DNA of 64,000 nucleotides, taken from assembly GCF_047971665.1 (NCBI RefSeq), contig NZ_JBKEAA010000014.1:62001-126000 (forward strand), in the 5' to 3' direction. This DNA comes from Castellaniella sp047971665. GTDB lineage: Bacteria > Pseudomonadota > Gammaproteobacteria > Burkholderiales > Burkholderiaceae_B. Numbering within the stretch: the stretch's first letter is position 1; each line of letters starts with the position of its first letter. Below the pieces are notes generated by a model. That model searched no databases. It worked only from the letters and a program-made list of their open reading frames with translations, and had not been told where the DNA came from. This document shows positions 1 to 8,179 of the stretch, one piece after another. Both the position numbers and the translations under genes were made by a program.

Positions 1-942
1 CGCGATCTGCCCGGGCCGCAGTTGGCACGGATTCAGGCTGAGCACGACGTCATCCTGGCCGATCCCCGGCGCGAGGATCAGCGGGAGGCGTTCTTCCGGG
101 CGCTGGGCCGGGTCCAGGGCATGATCGGCTCCAGCTTCCGCCTGGATGCCACGCTGCTGGACCGGGCGCCGTCCCTGCGGGTGGTGTCCAGTATCTCGGT
201 CGGGGTCGATGTTTATCCGCTGGCCGCCTTGCGTGAGCGCGGCATTGTGCTGTGCCATACGCCGGGGGTGCTGACGGAATCGGTCGCGGATCTGTTGTTC
301 GGCATGGTGCTGGCCACCAGCCGCCGCCTGTGCGACATGGCGAACCTGGTGCGTGACGGCCGCTGGCGGCAGAATGTGGGGCCCGAGGAATATGGATGGG
401 ACGTGCATGGCAAGACGCTGGGCATTGTCGGCTATGGCCGGATCGGGCAGGCGCTGGCCCGCCGGGCGGCTCTGGGTTTCGGCATGCCGGTGATCTATCA
501 CGCGCGCCGCCCGGTCGAAAGCGGCCTGCCACCCGGAATGGCGCGGGCCGCCGGGCTGGACGCATTGCTGGAGGCGGCCGATTTCGTCGTGCTGGTGCTG
601 CCATTGACCGAGGCCACGCGGGGGCTGATCGGACCCGAGGCATTCGCCCATATGAAGCCCGGCGCGATTCTGATCAATGGCGCGCGCGGCCCCATCGTCC
701 AGGAGCGCGCCCTGCTGGATGCCTTGGACAGCGGCCGGCTGCGCGCCGCCGGGCTGGATGTGTTCGATGTCGAACCCCTGCCGCTGGATTCACCGCTGCG
801 CGACCATCCGCGCATCCTGGCGCTGCCGCATGTCGGTTCGGCCACGCACGAGACGCGCACGGCCATGGCGGTCATGGCGGTCGACAATCTGCTGCAGGTG
901 CTGCGAGGCGAGGCGCCTGCGGCGGCCTATCCTCTGGACTGA
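1..942 (+). CDS. D-isomer-specific 2-hydroxyacid dehydrogenase (5' end missing)
   Basis: The protein is an NAD(P)-dependent D-2-hydroxyacid dehydrogenase, probably acting on glyoxylate, hydroxypyruvate or 2-ketogluconate (GhrB-like). The reading frame is open back to base 1, so the gene starts outside the window; a TTG at base 22 is unlikely to be the true start. Visible motifs are the Rossmann GYGRIG (nt 430-447), the NGARG segment with the substrate-binding Arg, the DVFDVEP Glu and the LPHVGSATHET catalytic His near the C-terminus. It converges on eda with only two bases between stop codons. An eda partner fits 2-ketogluconate or sugar-acid metabolism, but substrate specificity is inference. 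Confidence 0.88.
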   Translation, partial: RDLPGPQLARIQAEHDVILADPRREDQREAFFRALGRVQGMIGSSFRLDATLLDRAPSLRVVSSISVGVDVYPLAALRERGIVLCHTPGVLTESVADLLFGMVLATSRRLCDMANLVRDGRWRQNVGPEEYGWDVHGKTLGIVGYGRIGQALARRAALGFGMPVIYHARRPVESGLPPGMARAAGLDALLEAADFVVLVLPLTEATRGLIGPEAFAHMKPGAILINGARGPIVQERALLDALDSGRLRAAGLDVFDVEPLPLDSPLRDHPRILALPHVGSATHETRTAMAVMAVDNLLQVLRGEAPAAAYPLD

Positions 943-944
943 GT

Positions 945-1577
945 TCACCCTGCGGAGAGGGCCGAGGCCTGACGGGCGAGGACGGTAATGGCGTCCCACT
1001 GACGGGACTTAATGGCCGCTGCCGGCGTCAGCCAGGATCCGCCGACACAGCCGACGTTGGGCAGTGCCAGGTACTGGGCCGCGTTGCCCGCGTGGATGCC
1101 CCCGGTGGGGCAGAAGGTCAGGTCGGGCAGGGGGCCATGCAAGGCCTTGAGCAGCGCGACGCCGCCCACGGCCTCGGCCGGGAACAGTTTTTGCACCTGG
1201 AAGCCCAGTTCCGCCGCGCGCATGGCCTCGGATGCTGTGGAGACGCCCGGCAGAAAAGGGATGCCTGCGTCGCGCGCGGTGCGCGCCAGTGATTCGGTCA
1301 GTCCCGGGCTGATGCCAAAGCGGGCGCCCGCGTGCACGGCGGCCTCGAGCTGCCCGGGCGTGCGCACGGTGCCCACGCCGACCACGGCGTTGGGGACTTG
1401 CGCCTGGATGGCGGCGATGGCGTCCAGCGCGGCGGCCGAACGCAGGGTGATTTCCAGTGTGCGGATGCCGCCCGCGACCAGGGCGCGCGCCAGGTCCACG
1501 GCGGTCTCGGCGTCGTGAACCACGATGACCGGCATGACGGGACTGAGCTGGATCAGTTCGGAGGCATTCATGGACAT
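945..1577 (-). CDS. eda: 2-keto-3-deoxy-6-phosphogluconate aldolase (KDPG/KHG aldolase)
   Basis: This class I aldolase cleaves KDPG to pyruvate and glyceraldehyde-3-phosphate in the Entner-Doudoroff pathway and is cytosolic. The 210-residue product has the family length. Catalytic residues are visible: Glu42 in LEITLR, Arg46, and the Schiff-base Lys130 in VQKLFPAE, followed by the FCPTGGI phosphate-binding segment. The start MSMNAS is chosen because a TGGAG sequence lies at suitable distance upstream; the frame is open further upstream but without family similarity. A second ATG two codons later is possible. Confidence 0.93.
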   Translation of the reverse strand: MSMNASELIQLSPVMPVIVVHDAETAVDLARALVAGGIRTLEITLRSAAALDAIAAIQAQVPNAVVGVGTVRTPGQLEAAVHAGARFGISPGLTESLARTARDAGIPFLPGVSTASEAMRAAELGFQVQKLFPAEAVGGVALLKALHGPLPDLTFCPTGGIHAGNAAQYLALPNVGCVGGSWLTPAAAIKSRQWDAITVLARQASALSAG

Positions 1578-1775
1578 GGGATTCGGGGCTCCAGGCTGGC
1601 AAGGCCGCCATTCAAATGCCGTTATTTTACAGAGCATGGGCAGCGATCCTGCGTCCAGTGGCGGAACGGTTTTCATGGACCTTCGCCGGTTATGTGGTTT
1701 TTCCGGATCCCGTGGGTGCCTTTCTCCCCGGGGGGCGGCGCGTGCGCTGGCCCGGGATATGCGTTTTCGGTAGGC

Positions 1776-1781
1776 TAAAAT
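1776..1781 (+). promoter_or_regulatory. -10-like TAAAAT directly before ispD
   Basis: TAAAAT ends eight bases before the ispD ATG. If it is used, transcription would begin at or within about two bases of the start codon, giving a leaderless or nearly leaderless mRNA. No Shine-Dalgarno sequence is visible. No convincing -35 element is seen. Confidence 0.35.
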
Positions 1782-1789
1782 TGTTTCCC

Positions 1790-2524
1790 ATGAAAACAAG
1801 GCCATCCCTGATCGCCCTGGTGCCGGCCGCCGGTATCGGCGCGCGCGCCGCCGACCCCGAGGGCCGGCCCAAACAATACCGCCGCCTGGGTGATGCGCCC
1901 ATGTTGCGTCATGCCGTGCAGGCATTGCTGGCCGATCCCCGTATCGGACAGGTCCGGGTGGCAGTGGTCGCCGGTGATCCCTGGGTGGATGCGGCGCTGG
2001 CCGGGCTGCCGCGTACGGTCTGGCGGCCCTGCGGCGGGCCGACACGGGCAGAGACCGTGCGTGCCGCGCTGCGGGATGCGGCGCTGGCCGACGAGACCTG
2101 GGTGCTGGTGCATGATGCGGCCCGGCCGGGCCTGCCGGCCGATGTCCTGGGACGCTTGATCGATGCCTGCCAGTCGCAGGATCGTGGCGGGCTGCTGGCC
2201 TTGCCGGTAGCCGACACGGTCAAGCAAGGAGGGGGCGTATCGGGAGATTTTTCCCGGGTGGCGCGGACGCTGCCGCGCAAGGGCTTGTGGCTGGCCCAGA
2301 CGCCGCAGATGTTTCGTGCCGGGGAATTGCGGGTGGCGCTGGAGGCGTGCGCCGGTGATCCCCTGGTGACCGATGAGGCTTCGGCCGTGGAGCTGGCTTG
2401 CTCCGCCGACCGGGCGCCCTTGCTGGTGCGTGGGGCGCGGATCAATGACAAGCTGACCTGGCCGGAGGATTTCCTCTGGTTCGAGGAGCGGCTGGCGGCG
2501 GCCCATGCGCCGCCTGGCCGTTGA
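1790..2524 (+). CDS. ispD: 2-C-methyl-D-erythritol 4-phosphate cytidylyltransferase
   Basis: IspD transfers CMP from CTP to MEP, the third step of the non-mevalonate isoprenoid pathway. The 244-residue protein shows the CTP-binding loop VPAAGIGAR with Arg19, the RPKQY Lys28, HDAARP, VADTVK, TPQMFR and TDEA motifs in order, and a C-terminal KLTWPED. ispF follows 27 bp downstream, the usual isoprenoid pairing. The ATG at 1790 matches the family N-terminus, although the frame is open back to 1616. There is no ribosome-binding site, and a TAAAAT element sits just upstream. Confidence 0.95.
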   Translation: MKTRPSLIALVPAAGIGARAADPEGRPKQYRRLGDAPMLRHAVQALLADPRIGQVRVAVVAGDPWVDAALAGLPRTVWRPCGGPTRAETVRAALRDAALADETWVLVHDAARPGLPADVLGRLIDACQSQDRGGLLALPVADTVKQGGGVSGDFSRVARTLPRKGLWLAQTPQMFRAGELRVALEACAGDPLVTDEASAVELACSADRAPLLVRGARINDKLTWPEDFLWFEERLAAAHAPPGR

Positions 2525-2551
2525 GCGGCATTCCACTGGAGCAGTCTCATC

Positions 2552-3070
2552 ATGACGTCTTCCTTTCCATTCCGCATCGGCCAGGGCCATGACCTGCACG
2601 TGCTGGCCGAGGGCCGGCCGCTGATCATCGGCGGTGTGTCCATCCCCTACGAGCGGGGCCTGGTCGGCCATTCCGACGCGGATGTGCTGCTGCATGCGGT
2701 CACGGACGCCGTGCTCGGCGCGGCGGGGCTGGGGGACATCGGCCGCCATTTCTCGGATTGTGATCCCCGCTGGGCCGGGACCGACAGCCGTCTGTTTTTG
2801 CGCGAGGCGGCGCGCCTGGCCCGCGAGGCGGGCTGGGAGGTCGTCAATGTGGACGCCACGATACACGCCCAGGCCCCCAAGATCGCTCCCCACGCGCCGG
2901 CCATGGCCGCCTGCATCGCCAGCGATCTGGGGATCGAGTCGGCGGTGGTCAACATCAAGGCCAAGACCAATGAGGGGCTGGGCCATCTGGGGCGTGGCGA
3001 GGGCATCGCGGCCAGCGTCGTGGCATTGCTGGCCCGCGCCGAGCCCCCGGCCGATCCGGCGAGCCCTTAG
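2552..3070 (+). CDS. ispF: 2-C-methyl-D-erythritol 2,4-cyclodiphosphate synthase
   Basis: IspF cyclises CDP-ME 2-phosphate to MEcPP with release of CMP; it acts as a trimer with a metal at each active site. Metal ligands Asp14 and His16 (GHDLH) and His48 (in HSDADVLLHA) are present, as is the C-terminal GRGEGIAA signature. Length (172 aa) is typical, with a short Pro/Ala-rich tail. A CTGGAG sequence precedes the ATG. It is probably co-transcribed with ispD and its stop lies 3 bp from the convergent ahpC stop. Confidence 0.96.
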   Translation: MTSSFPFRIGQGHDLHVLAEGRPLIIGGVSIPYERGLVGHSDADVLLHAVTDAVLGAAGLGDIGRHFSDCDPRWAGTDSRLFLREAARLAREAGWEVVNVDATIHAQAPKIAPHAPAMAACIASDLGIESAVVNIKAKTNEGLGHLGRGEGIAASVVALLARAEPPADPASP

Positions 3071-3073
3071 GGT

Positions 3074-3622
3074 TTACAGGGTCGTCCCCCCGATGGGACG
3101 GTTGCAGGCGCACAGCCCCTCGGTCAGCAGCGCGTCGAGCACGCGCAGGGTTTCTTCGGGATTGCGGCCGACATCGAAATTGTTGACCGACACATGCTGG
3201 ATGATGTTGTCCGGGTCGACGATGAAGGTGGCGCGCAGGGCGACGCCTTCGGATTTTTCGCGGATGCCCAGCGGATCGACCAGCGCGCCCGCTGTGTCGC
3301 TGAACTGGTAGTGATTGAGTTTGCCCAGTTCGGGACTGGCGCGGCGCCAGGCGAGCTTGACGTATTCATTGTCGGTCGAACCGCCCATGAGCACGGCGCC
3401 GCGTTCTTCGAATGCGTCCGCCAGGGCGTTGAAGCCGACGATTTCCGTGGGGCAGACCTGGGTGAAGTCCTTGGGGTAGAAATAGATCACCTTCCATTTG
3501 CCTGGGAAGGATGATTCCGTAATGTCCTCGAAGGCCGAGACGCCGTTTTCCTCGTGCTGATTGAATCCGGGTTTGACGCCGGTGACGTGGAAGGCCTCGA
3601 GCTTGTCGCCTATGGTTTTCAT
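3074..3622 (-). CDS. ahpC: AhpC/TSA-family peroxiredoxin
   Basis: A 182-residue thiol peroxidase that reduces hydroperoxides. The peroxidatic Cys57 lies in PKDFTQVC, matching PxxxTxxC. Near the C-terminus a CAC pair (Cys171, Cys173) resembles the two resolving cysteines of actinobacterial AhpC rather than the enteric VCP motif. The start MKTIGDK is preceded by CAGGAG; 13 further in-frame codons upstream look non-coding. No AhpD or AhpF partner is in the window, so the reductant is unknown. Confidence 0.92.
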   Translation of the reverse strand: MKTIGDKLEAFHVTGVKPGFNQHEENGVSAFEDITESSFPGKWKVIYFYPKDFTQVCPTEIVGFNALADAFEERGAVLMGGSTDNEYVKLAWRRASPELGKLNHYQFSDTAGALVDPLGIREKSEGVALRATFIVDPDNIIQHVSVNNFDVGRNPEETLRVLDALLTEGLCACNRPIGGTTL

Positions 3623-3717
3623 CGGGGCTCCTGAGAAATGCGCGGCCATCGCAGCCGGCATTCCATTCTACGCTATGGTCCGGCCTGCCGTGCCGCGCGT
3701 CTTCGTGGGAGGGGGTG

Positions 3718-5097
3718 TCAGGCTTTTCCCTGCGGCTTGACCTTTGGGATCTCGATGCGGGCCAGGAGGCCCCGGGGCGCATTGGGCACGAGCGTGAACT
3801 TGCCGCCGACCTGACCCAGCAGCCGTTCGACGATGGACAGGCCCAGGCCCGCGCCACTGACGCCGGTGCGGGCGGATTCGCCGCGCGAGAAGGGGCGCAG
3901 CAGGCGCTGGATGTCGGTCTGGGGGATGCCGACGCCCTGATCCCGGACCTCGATGGTCAGATGGTTGCCGCTCTGGTAGGCGACCAGGCTGATGTGGGCG
4001 CGCTGGTCACTGGCGCTGCGGCCATAGCGGCGGGCGTTTTCGATCAGGTTGCTGACGATGCGCTTGAGATCGTTGGCGCTGATCCGCGCCTGCAGATTGG
4101 GCTGGATGGAGGCGTCCATTTCGCCGCCCAGGGATTCGGTATGGCTGCGTTCGCGCTCGAACAGTTCTTTCAGCACCAGCGAGACGTCGATGCCGGCCTC
4201 CGGCACGTGGCCGGCTGGTCGCGCGTATTCCATCAACTGTCCGATGCTGTGGTTGATCTGGGCCAGATCATCGTCGATGGCCTGGCGGGCCTCGTCCGTC
4301 ATGTGGCTCATTTCGATTTCCAGGCGGATGCGCGCCAGGGGGGTGCGCAGGTCGTGGGAAATCCCCGCCAGCATGATTTCCCGGTCGGCTTCGTTTTGCC
4401 TCAGGTCGCGCGCCATGCGGTTGAAGGCGATGTTCATGTCGCGGATCTCGACCGGTCCTTTTTCGGGCAGCGGGGTCGGCGTCATGCCGCGCGCCAGTTG
4501 CTGGGCGACCTTGGCCAGCTGGGACAGCGGCTGATTGATGAAGCGCACGCTGATGGCCGCGCCCAGCAGGGCCAGCGTCAGGGAGGCCGCCACCCAGCCC
4601 AGCCATTCGCGGCCGGTGGTCAGGCGCAGCTGGTCGCGGTCGAAGACCAGCCAGTACAGGTCCTCGTTGATGTTGAAACTGATCCAGATGCCCGGGGCCT
4701 GATTGACCGACCACATGATGGCGGTCTCGTTGCCCAGGCGCTTGCGGACCTCGCCGGAGACGTTGTTCCAGTAGCTGGAATGAGGCAGTGGCTCGAGGAT
4801 GTCGGCGCGTTCGCGGGGCTGGACGCGCAGGCTTTCCTGCGTGGCCAGATCCAGCAGCAGGGAAGGGCGCTCGGGTGGCGCGGCGTAGATCAGGGCCGAG
4901 CGTGTGATGCTGACCGTGGTGGCGATCCGCTGCGCGAGCTGCGCGGCGCGAGGGCCTTCCTCGATGTTGAAGACGATCTGCAGCCACGCGCCCAGACTGA
5001 CCAGCATCAGAAAGGCGATGAGGACGAAAGAGCGACTCAACAGCCCGAGCCGCAGCCAAGGCCGGAAGACGCGCCCGAGCTGCTTCAGAAAAGTCAT
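3718..5097 (-). CDS. risS: RisS/EnvZ-type sensor histidine kinase
   Basis: Inner-membrane sensor kinase of 459 residues, partner of RisA. Order of parts: TM1 about residues 24-44, periplasmic sensor domain about 45-165, TM2 about 166-187, HAMP about 188-237, the dimerisation/phosphoacceptor box with His248 (GISHDLRTPL), then an HATPase domain with an N box (NLIENARRYG) and glycine-rich G boxes (DQGVGI, GAGLGLSI). It lies 75 bp downstream of risA on the same strand. The gene is intact here; the orthologue in Bordetella pertussis is known to be truncated. Confidence 0.92.
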   Translation of the reverse strand: MTFLKQLGRVFRPWLRLGLLSRSFVLIAFLMLVSLGAWLQIVFNIEEGPRAAQLAQRIATTVSITRSALIYAAPPERPSLLLDLATQESLRVQPRERADILEPLPHSSYWNNVSGEVRKRLGNETAIMWSVNQAPGIWISFNINEDLYWLVFDRDQLRLTTGREWLGWVAASLTLALLGAAISVRFINQPLSQLAKVAQQLARGMTPTPLPEKGPVEIRDMNIAFNRMARDLRQNEADREIMLAGISHDLRTPLARIRLEIEMSHMTDEARQAIDDDLAQINHSIGQLMEYARPAGHVPEAGIDVSLVLKELFERERSHTESLGGEMDASIQPNLQARISANDLKRIVSNLIENARRYGRSASDQRAHISLVAYQSGNHLTIEVRDQGVGIPQTDIQRLLRPFSRGESARTGVSGAGLGLSIVERLLGQVGGKFTLVPNAPRGLLARIEIPKVKPQGKA

Positions 5098-5172
5098 GGG
5101 GGCCTCGTACTCCGTTGGTCTGGCCGGACGGGCCGCTGCCGGCGGGCGCGCATCCGGAGAACGGATAAGAGT

Positions 5173-5907
5173 TTACTGGCCGCCGTCGGGGACGAACACA
5201 TAGCCCAGCCCCCAGACCGTCTGGATGAAGACCGGTTTGGAGGGATTGGGCTCGATGAGCTTGCGCAGTCGCGAGATCTGGACGTCCAGACTGCGGTCGA
5301 ACGCCTCGTATTCGCGGCCCCGGGCCAGTTCCATGAGCTTGTCGCGCGAGAGCGGGACTTTTGGGTGGCGGGCGAAAACCTTGAGGACGGAGAATTCGCC
5401 GGTGGTGATGGGCACGGCCTCGCCGCTGCGCATCAGGGTGCGGGTGGACAGATTCAGCACATAGGGGCCGAATTCGACGGATTCGTTTTCCTGGCTGGGG
5501 GCGCCGGGGTGTTCCTCGGTGCCGCGCCGGCGCAGAATGGCGTTGACGCGGGCCAGCAGCTCGCGCGGATTGAAGGGCTTGGTGAGGTAATCGTCGGAGC
5601 CCATCTCGAGGCCGACGATCCGGTCGATTTCCTCGGCCTTGGCGGTCAGCATGATGATGGGCGTGTTGTCGTGATTGCCTCGCAGCCGTCGGCAGATCGA
5701 CAGGCCGTCTTCTCCAGGCAACATCAGGTCCAGCACCAGGAGGTCGAAATGTTCCCGCTGCCAGAGCTTGGCCATTTCCTTGGCGTCCTCGGCGACATAC
5801 ACGTTGAAGCCCTGTTCAGACAGATATCGGCGCAGCAGATCGCGCAGTCTGGGATCATCGTCAACGATGAGAATTTTGCGGGAGAGGGTCTGGGTTTGCG
5901 TGTTCAT
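5173..5907 (-). CDS. risA: OmpR-family response regulator RisA
   Basis: Transcription regulator of 244 residues. The receiver domain (about 10-125) has the acidic pocket Asp16-Asp18, phosphoacceptor Asp60 in LVLDLMLPG and Lys in LTKPFNPREL. A winged-helix DNA-binding domain (about 145-240) ends with VWGLGYVF. The start MNTQTQ matches the family; no strong ribosome-binding site precedes it and the frame is open for another 17 codons. It heads an operon with risS. The gap to the divergent tsaB-rimI gene (5908-6034) is AT-rich compared with its surroundings. Confidence 0.93.
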   Translation of the reverse strand: MNTQTQTLSRKILIVDDDPRLRDLLRRYLSEQGFNVYVAEDAKEMAKLWQREHFDLLVLDLMLPGEDGLSICRRLRGNHDNTPIIMLTAKAEEIDRIVGLEMGSDDYLTKPFNPRELLARVNAILRRRGTEEHPGAPSQENESVEFGPYVLNLSTRTLMRSGEAVPITTGEFSVLKVFARHPKVPLSRDKLMELARGREYEAFDRSLDVQISRLRKLIEPNPSKPVFIQTVWGLGYVFVPDGGQ

Positions 5908-6019
5908 GCGGAAAATGTAACAGGGACGAATAGAGGGGTTCCAGTGCTTACACAACAAATTACATAAGAATCGTTTGGTCTTCGTTTTTGAAACAAAACG
6001 GCTGCGGCGGCCTCTCCTT

Positions 6020-6025
6020 TAAAAT
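6020..6025 (+). promoter_or_regulatory. -10-like TAAAAT directly before tsaB-rimI
   Basis: TAAAAT ends nine bases before the ATG at 6035, so the mRNA would have a leader of only about 1-3 nt. No Shine-Dalgarno sequence and no properly spaced -35 element are visible (a TTGAAA at 5988 is 26 bp away). Confidence 0.35.
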
Positions 6026-6034
6026 GGCCGGGCC

Positions 6035-7273
6035 ATGGACGATTTTCACATTCTAGCGTTTGAGACATCAAGCATTTTGTGCGGTGTCGCGCTGCTGTCA
6101 CGGACGGCCGGCCGCACGCGGCTGCGCACGGCCATGCACGAGGGCCGCAGCGCCCATGCTGAACGCATCCTGCCCATGGCCTGGGGCCTGCTGGACCAGG
6201 CCGGCCTGGCCCGGTCCGATCTGACCGCCGTCGCCTTCGGCCAGGGGCCGGGGGGATTCACGGGCCTGCGCGTGGCCTGTGGGGTGGCGCAGGGCCTGGC
6301 CATGGCGCTGGGTATTCCCGTGCTGCCGGTGGATTCCCTGTGCGCGGTGGCGCTGCAGGGGGCAGGCGAGGATCCCGCCGGGGTTCATGTGGTGGTGCAG
6401 GACGCCCGCATGAACGAGGTCTACGCGGCTGCCTACCGGATCGATGGCGCGGACTGGGTGACGCTGCGGGCGCCCGCCTTGCTGGCCCGCGCCGACGTGG
6501 CGGCCTGGGCCGCCCGCGAATCAGCCGGCTGGGGCATGCGGGCGGGCGGCGGCTGGACGGTGCATGGCGATGCGCTCGATGTCTTTCCCGGGCTGGATCG
6601 CGAGCTCGAGGCCCTGGGCGCGCGGCGCGCATCCCCGACGCCGGAGGGCGTGCATGCCCAGGCAGGCACCATTGCCCGGCTGGCGGAAAGCGCCTGGCGC
6701 AAAGGGCGGGCGGTGGACCCCGCCCTGGCGGCCCCCGCCTATGTGCGCGACAAGGTGGCCTACACCACGGTCGAGCGGGCCGGCGGTCTCGGGGGCAACC
6801 CCCAGGTCGATGCCGCGACCCTGACCCTGCACGACATGACGGCTTCCGATATCGATGAGGTTGCCGCCATCGAAAGCCAGGTGCAGTCCTTTCCCTGGAC
6901 CCGGAAAAATTTCGCCGATGGCCTGACGGCCGGCTATCGCGGCTGGGTGGTGCGCCGCATGGGAGCGATGCTCGGTTTTGCGCTGGTGATGGACGCGCCG
7001 GACATGGCGCATTTGCTGGTCATCGGGGTGCGGCCGGATGCTCAGCGTCAAGGGGCGGGCGCGCGTCTGCTGCGCCGTTGCGTCGACCATTGCCGCCAGA
7101 CCGGCCTGCCGGCGCTGACCCTCGAAGTTCGTCCCAGCAACGCGCATGCGATCGCTTTCTACCAGCGGCATGGCTTTTCCCGGGTCGGCGTGCGGCGCGG
7201 TTATTATCCGGCGGCCCAGGGCCGCGAGGACGCCTGGGTCATGACCCTGGCGTTGCAGGCGGACGCCGCATGA
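6035..7273 (+). CDS. tsaB/rimI: TsaB-RimI fusion: t6A synthesis subunit joined to ribosomal-protein S18 alanine acetyltransferase
   Basis: A single 412-residue open frame joins two proteins. Residues 1 to about 240 are TsaB, the TsaD-binding subunit of the machinery that makes N6-threonylcarbamoyladenosine in ANN-decoding tRNAs; it shows the N-terminal ILAFETSS strand and GQGPGGFTGLRV loop. A linker rich in Gly and Asn (about 245-260) leads to a GNAT acetyltransferase (about 265-405) like RimI, with the acetyl-CoA loop QRQGAG, the TLEVRPSN Glu and the AFYQRHGF Tyr of the active site. Both genes are often neighbours in bacteria. The stop overlaps the next ATG (ATGA). Confidence 0.92.
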   Translation: MDDFHILAFETSSILCGVALLSRTAGRTRLRTAMHEGRSAHAERILPMAWGLLDQAGLARSDLTAVAFGQGPGGFTGLRVACGVAQGLAMALGIPVLPVDSLCAVALQGAGEDPAGVHVVVQDARMNEVYAAAYRIDGADWVTLRAPALLARADVAAWAARESAGWGMRAGGGWTVHGDALDVFPGLDRELEALGARRASPTPEGVHAQAGTIARLAESAWRKGRAVDPALAAPAYVRDKVAYTTVERAGGLGGNPQVDAATLTLHDMTASDIDEVAAIESQVQSFPWTRKNFADGLTAGYRGWVVRRMGAMLGFALVMDAPDMAHLLVIGVRPDAQRQGAGARLLRRCVDHCRQTGLPALTLEVRPSNAHAIAFYQRHGFSRVGVRRGYYPAAQGREDAWVMTLALQADAA

Positions 7274-8133
7274 TGCCGCGCGCCTTGCTGCGTCCGGGCC
7301 AGATCGCCTGGCTGTCCGAAATCGGACTGGATACGCATTGGCTGGCGACCCGTACGCAGCGGGCGGCCGGGCCCGCTCCGGCGGTATCGGCGTCCGTTCC
7401 CGCGCAGGACGCGCCGGGGGAGGGCCGTCCCCCCGCCGGGCATGCCCGAGCCACGGCCGGACATGGCGAAGCCCTGGCCGGGCAAGCCCCGTCTCCGCTG
7501 GCGCGTGTCGCGCCTCAGGCGCCGGCCGTCGAGGTCGCTGCGCCGACGGATTGCCCGGATGTGGCTGCGCTGGGGCTCGCGGTATCGGCCTGCGGCCAGT
7601 GCGAGCGCCACGGCCAGCGCGCCCGGGCGGTGTCCGGAGCGGGTCAGGCCGTCCGGCCGTACTACCTGGTGATCGGCGAGCAGCCCGGCATCGAGGACGA
7701 CACGGCCGGCCAGCCGTTTCTCGGCGATCAGGGGCGCCTGTTGGCCGCCATGCTGGCGGCTGCGCGGCTGCCGCATGCCGATTCGGTCTTCTTGACCCAT
7801 GTGGTCAAATGCCGCGCCGTGGGCGGGCGTGAGCCATCCCCGCAGGAGATTGCGGCCTGTCTGCCCTGGCTGCGCCGGCAGATCGCGCTGCTGCGGCCCC
7901 GCTGGATTCTGGCACTGGGCCGGGTGGCCGCGCAGGTCGTGACCGGCATGGACGCGGATCTGGATGGATTGCGTGGTGGGCCACATCGGCACACGCCCGA
8001 TCAGGGCGACCCGATTCCGGTATGGGTCACGCATCAACCCTCATCGCTGCTGGTGCGATGCGCCTGGAAAGCCGAGGCCTGGCGTGACCTGGCGGGTCTG
8101 GCGCGGGCGGTGAACGCGGATCAGGAGGCGTAG
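7270..8133 (+). CDS. Family-4-type uracil-DNA glycosylase
   Basis: Removes uracil from DNA; the family carries a [4Fe-4S] cluster. The C-terminal half (about residues 105-280) has a CGQC pair, motif A as GEQPG, FLGDQGRLL, Cys residues in VVKCR and AACLPW, and the THQPSSLL motif B. The N-terminal ~100 residues are Ala/Pro/Gly-rich and probably disordered, and contain three consecutive 7-residue units starting AGH/AGH/AGQ (residues 56-76). The ATG overlaps the stop of tsaB-rimI by 4 bp, so translation is probably coupled. Confidence 0.85.
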   Translation: MMPRALLRPGQIAWLSEIGLDTHWLATRTQRAAGPAPAVSASVPAQDAPGEGRPPAGHARATAGHGEALAGQAPSPLARVAPQAPAVEVAAPTDCPDVAALGLAVSACGQCERHGQRARAVSGAGQAVRPYYLVIGEQPGIEDDTAGQPFLGDQGRLLAAMLAAARLPHADSVFLTHVVKCRAVGGREPSPQEIAACLPWLRRQIALLRPRWILALGRVAAQVVTGMDADLDGLRGGPHRHTPDQGDPIPVWVTHQPSSLLVRCAWKAEAWRDLAGLARAVNADQEA

Positions 8134-8147
8134 CTGAACGGGGTGCG

Positions 8148-8165
8148 GTCCGCGCCCGTGCGGAC
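8148..8165. terminator. GC-rich hairpin between convergent UDG and lplT genes
   Basis: GTCCGC (8148-8153) and GCGGAC (8160-8165) form a perfect 6-bp stem with a 6-nt loop, flanked by GGTG and CACC that could extend it. No T-run follows on either strand, so intrinsic termination is uncertain. It lies in the 46-bp gap between two converging genes. Confidence 0.4.
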
Positions 8166-8179
8166 GATTCACCGCCGGA

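Noticed and set aside
1715..1765. Possible further copy of the dispersed repeat before ispD (CCCCGGGGGGCGGCGCG)
   Set aside because: Only the C-run/G-run portion resembles the family; the conserved GCATGAGCACG start is absent.
3715..5967. A 750-codon open frame on the plus strand opposite risA-risS
   Set aside because: Rich in Asp/Gly/His/Gln in the pattern produced by antisense reading of GC-rich genes; the minus strand encodes clear RisS and RisA proteins.
5983..6000. CGTTTT/AAAACG near-palindrome between risA and tsaB-rimI as a RisA operator
   Set aside because: The arms do not extend past six bases and the region is AT-rich, so chance is likely; no second copy is seen near other genes in the window.
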